Positions 8,780 through 10,247 of a stretch of DNA of 10,247 nucleotides are shown piece by piece (position 1 is the stretch's first letter; every line of letters begins with the position of its first letter). Both the position numbers and the translations under genes were made by a program. Under the pieces are notes generated by a model. The model was not told the DNA's origin and made no database searches. It saw only the letters and a list, made by a program, of their open reading frames with translations. This DNA is from Terana coerulea (lineage: Eukaryota > Basidiomycota > Agaricomycetes > Polyporales > Phanerochaetaceae), in contig JAKOGH010000887.1 of the NCBI GenBank assembly GCA_024811115.1, positions 1 to 10,247 of the forward strand, written 5' to 3'.

Positions 8780-9890
8780 TGAAGCGCCTTAACGTCTTTG
8801 AAGCCTTCGCGTTTGGTTGGCGTCATCTTTCATTCCCTCGGTCCCTCATTCCTAACCGACGCGTTAGCTGCGTCGCGACCACCTACCGCGACACCAGGAC
8901 CCAAGCGACACCACACAAGAGTGGGGGACGCGTGAATTATCGAGCAAGGCCGTTGAAGGGAGGGGCTCCCTGCAAACGAGGTACGTGGCCCTCTCGCCGC
9001 ATCCACCGCTGCTACCCAGAGCCGTCCATGGCCGTGCATGCACGGCTTATGGACGGTGCTTTCATGAATAGGCACCACGCATCCCCCACCAGCAACGAAC
9101 ACCGCGCGCGAGCGCCCGCGTAGTCAAGCACGACGCAACAAGCTCAACGCCGACGGCCGCGACGCCGACGCGCAAGGGGCCGGCGCGCACGACACGACAC
9201 GTACGACACGAACGGCGGCGCACAACGCCAACGCCGGCGCGCGGGACGTGGTGAAGCACAGCACACGCAGGCCGACGTAGGCGAGCGCGCCGCCGTTACA
9301 AAGGGCCGACGTACGACGCGAGGGACCAGCGCAACAAGCTACACAGGCGCGACGCCGAGAACGCAGCACGCGCATAACACCAACACCGGCGCGCGGGACG
9401 TGGCGGGGCACGACGCGCGCAGACCGACGCAGGTGAGCGCGACGCCGACGCACAAGAAACTGGCGCGTACAGCACGACGCGCAAGATACGCAGGGCGGGA
9501 CAGCGGCGCACGCACGTACGGTGCCGACGGATGCGCACCACGCCAACGCCGGCGCGCAGGACGTGGCGAAGCACGACGCGCGCAGGCCGACGCAGGCGAG
9601 CGTGCCGCCGTTACAAAGGGCCGACGCACGACGCGAGGGACCAGGGTAGCAAGCTACCTCAGCACGACGCCAACGAGCGCAGCACGCGCACCGCGCCGGC
9701 GCTGGCGCGCAGGACGTGAAGCACGACGCGTGCAGACCGACGCTGACAAGTGCGCCCCCGTCAGAAGGGGGCTGGTACCACACGAGGGCCAGGGTAGTGG
9801 TGTATGGGTATGTTACTGACAGATACAACGCACAGGTGGGCATGGCGCAGTGCAGGTGAGTATGGTGCATGGTGCATGGGCTTACCTGCA
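8780..9890. repeat. GC-rich core with higher-order tandem repeat
   Basis: Composition switches abruptly from AT-rich to about two-thirds or more GC. A block at 9230-9356 recurs at 9545-9671, exactly 315 bp on, without gaps and at roughly 87% identity by eye; both copies carry GCCGCCGTTACAAAGGGCCG and GACGCGAGGGACCAG. Half-period copies of the motif GGCGCGC(G/A)GGACGTG start near 9230, 9382, 9545 and 9700, so each 315-bp unit holds two diverged subunits of about 155 bp. A weaker partial copy lies at 9140-9200. Differences between copies are mostly C/T or G/A. A 255-codon minus-strand frame spans the array, but its Ala/Arg/Cys-rich repetitive product looks like a by-product of GC-rich sequence. 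Confidence 0.7.
9022..9056. repeat. 35-nt near-perfect palindrome
   Basis: CCGTCCAT (9022-9029) pairs with ATGGACGG (9049-9056). The inside is a perfect 16-nt palindrome GCCGTGCATGCACGGC (9031-9046), with a small asymmetric bulge (one base against two). It could form a cruciform in DNA or, with almost no loop, act as a dimer-type protein site. It lies in the GC-rich core, outside the tandem array. Confidence 0.6.
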
Positions 9891-9894
9891 CAGT

Positions 9895-10223
9895 ACAAGT
9901 AGTTTGTTGTGTTAGGTAGTTTAGTCTTGTATGTAGATAACTAAATATGCAATACAGAGCATCAGGTTAAATTAAGAAGGGGATTTCAGATGACTAGTCA
10001 AGCAGTAGTGGTATTATAGCTGCATGTAAGGAAACAAAATAGGACAGTAAGGAAACAAATAGCTGAGAAATAGGACTAATTGCCCTAATATATAGAATAA
10101 TTAAGACAATTAGCAAAGGACCTCACTAAACTGCCTTATTGGCCTTATGTATCTATTTATCTAGTTGTGTTACTTTGATGCTTATGCGCGAATGAATTAG
10201 TGCTTATCAGTGCATTAGGCAGG
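9895..10223. other. AT-rich right arm of the element, with a short tandem repeat
   Basis: No gene is seen. GTAAGGAAACAAAATAGGA at 10026 is followed 21 nt later by GTAAGGAAACAAATAG at 10047, a two-copy tandem repeat. Wording (GCCTTATTG, ATTAGC) is similar to the left AT-rich arm, which supports one element spanning both. Confidence 0.5.
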
Positions 10224-10247
10224 AATAGTAAGGGGGTTTTTTCAGAT
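10224..10247 (-). repeat. Right terminal inverted repeat (at window edge)
   Basis: The last bases, ending in a run of G, six T and CAGAT, are the inverted counterpart of the left end at 7778-7802. The repeat may continue past the window. Confidence 0.6.

Larger units (their letters stand above)
7778..10247. mobile_element. Non-autonomous DNA-transposon-like element with terminal inverted repeats
   Basis: The left end reads ATCTGGAAAAACCCCTCTTT (from 7778). The right end, read on the minus strand from 10247, is ATCTGAAAAAACCCCCTTAC. With one gap, about 21 of 25 positions match, and similarity then fades. The left end lies where the minus-strand DUF6534 gene loses its 5' exons, so this looks like an insertion. 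Inside are AT-rich arms (7800-8650 and 9895-10240), a tRNA-like Pol III unit and a GC-rich tandem-repeat core. No transposase or reverse transcriptase frame is visible, so if mobile it relies on enzymes from elsewhere. The right end coincides with the window end, so the target-site duplication and the exact boundary cannot be read. The terminal bases do not let me assign a superfamily. Confidence 0.6.

Noticed and set aside
8779..9123. 114-codon plus-strand frame beginning with ATG at the start of the GC-rich core
   Set aside because: The overlapping minus-strand frame is equally open, no domain is visible and it lies in the non-coding-looking element.
9124..9891. 255-codon minus-strand open frame rich in Ala, Arg and Cys
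   Set aside because: It spans the GC-rich tandem repeat, several other frames there are also open, and the product is repetitive without domains. Stops are simply rare in such sequence.
9100..9900. CRISPR-like array
   Set aside because: Repeat units are about 155/315 bp without unique spacers, and the host is a eukaryote.
7778..10247. Helitron or LTR retrotransposon
   Set aside because: Ends are inverted, not direct, repeats. There is no primer-binding site, polypurine tract, integrase or helicase frame, and no 3' hairpin-CTRR end.

Overview
The window looks like nuclear DNA of a filamentous fungus, most likely an Agaricomycete basidiomycete. Genes are cut by many short GT..AG introns (about 40-95 nt, often with CTRAY-like branch sites). 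A myosin II head is split by at least four introns. A seven-transmembrane protein of the DUF6534 family, known to me mainly from mushroom-forming fungi, has about ten. This assignment rests on recognised families and gene structure, not on a search.

Layout. (1) 1-1409, minus strand: the 5' part of a class II myosin heavy-chain gene, running off the left edge. The introns splice cleanly, but the exons carry one premature stop and three frameshifts, so this copy reads as a pseudogene (or an error-rich sequence). (2) 1410-2470: no recognisable gene; a triple CACGT cluster lies at its right end. (3) 2490-3716, plus strand: three unrecognised coding-like stretches. The last is a four-exon spliced reading frame with good splice sites. 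(4) 3717-4890: no convincing gene. (5) 4891-6007, plus strand: an intact three-exon alpha/beta hydrolase of 306 aa with TATA box and complete catalytic triad, the only clearly functional gene here. (6) 6554-7734, minus strand: the 3' two-thirds of a DUF6534 membrane protein, convergent with the hydrolase. One splice donor is mutated and the 5' exons are missing. (7) 7778-10247: an insertion-like element of about 2.47 kb. Its ends carry imperfect terminal inverted repeats, and its right end coincides with the end of the window. It has AT-rich flanks, a tRNA-like Pol III unit, and a GC-rich core built from a roughly 315-bp higher-order tandem repeat. No transposase is visible, so it would be non-autonomous.

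Overall this is an accessory or decaying region. Two neighbouring genes are broken in different ways (point lesions in myosin; insertion plus splice-site loss in DUF6534) around one intact hydrolase. The main novelty is the TIR-bounded, compositionally chimeric element sitting at an exon-intron junction of the DUF6534 gene. It predicts that the missing N-terminal exons lie just beyond the right edge.
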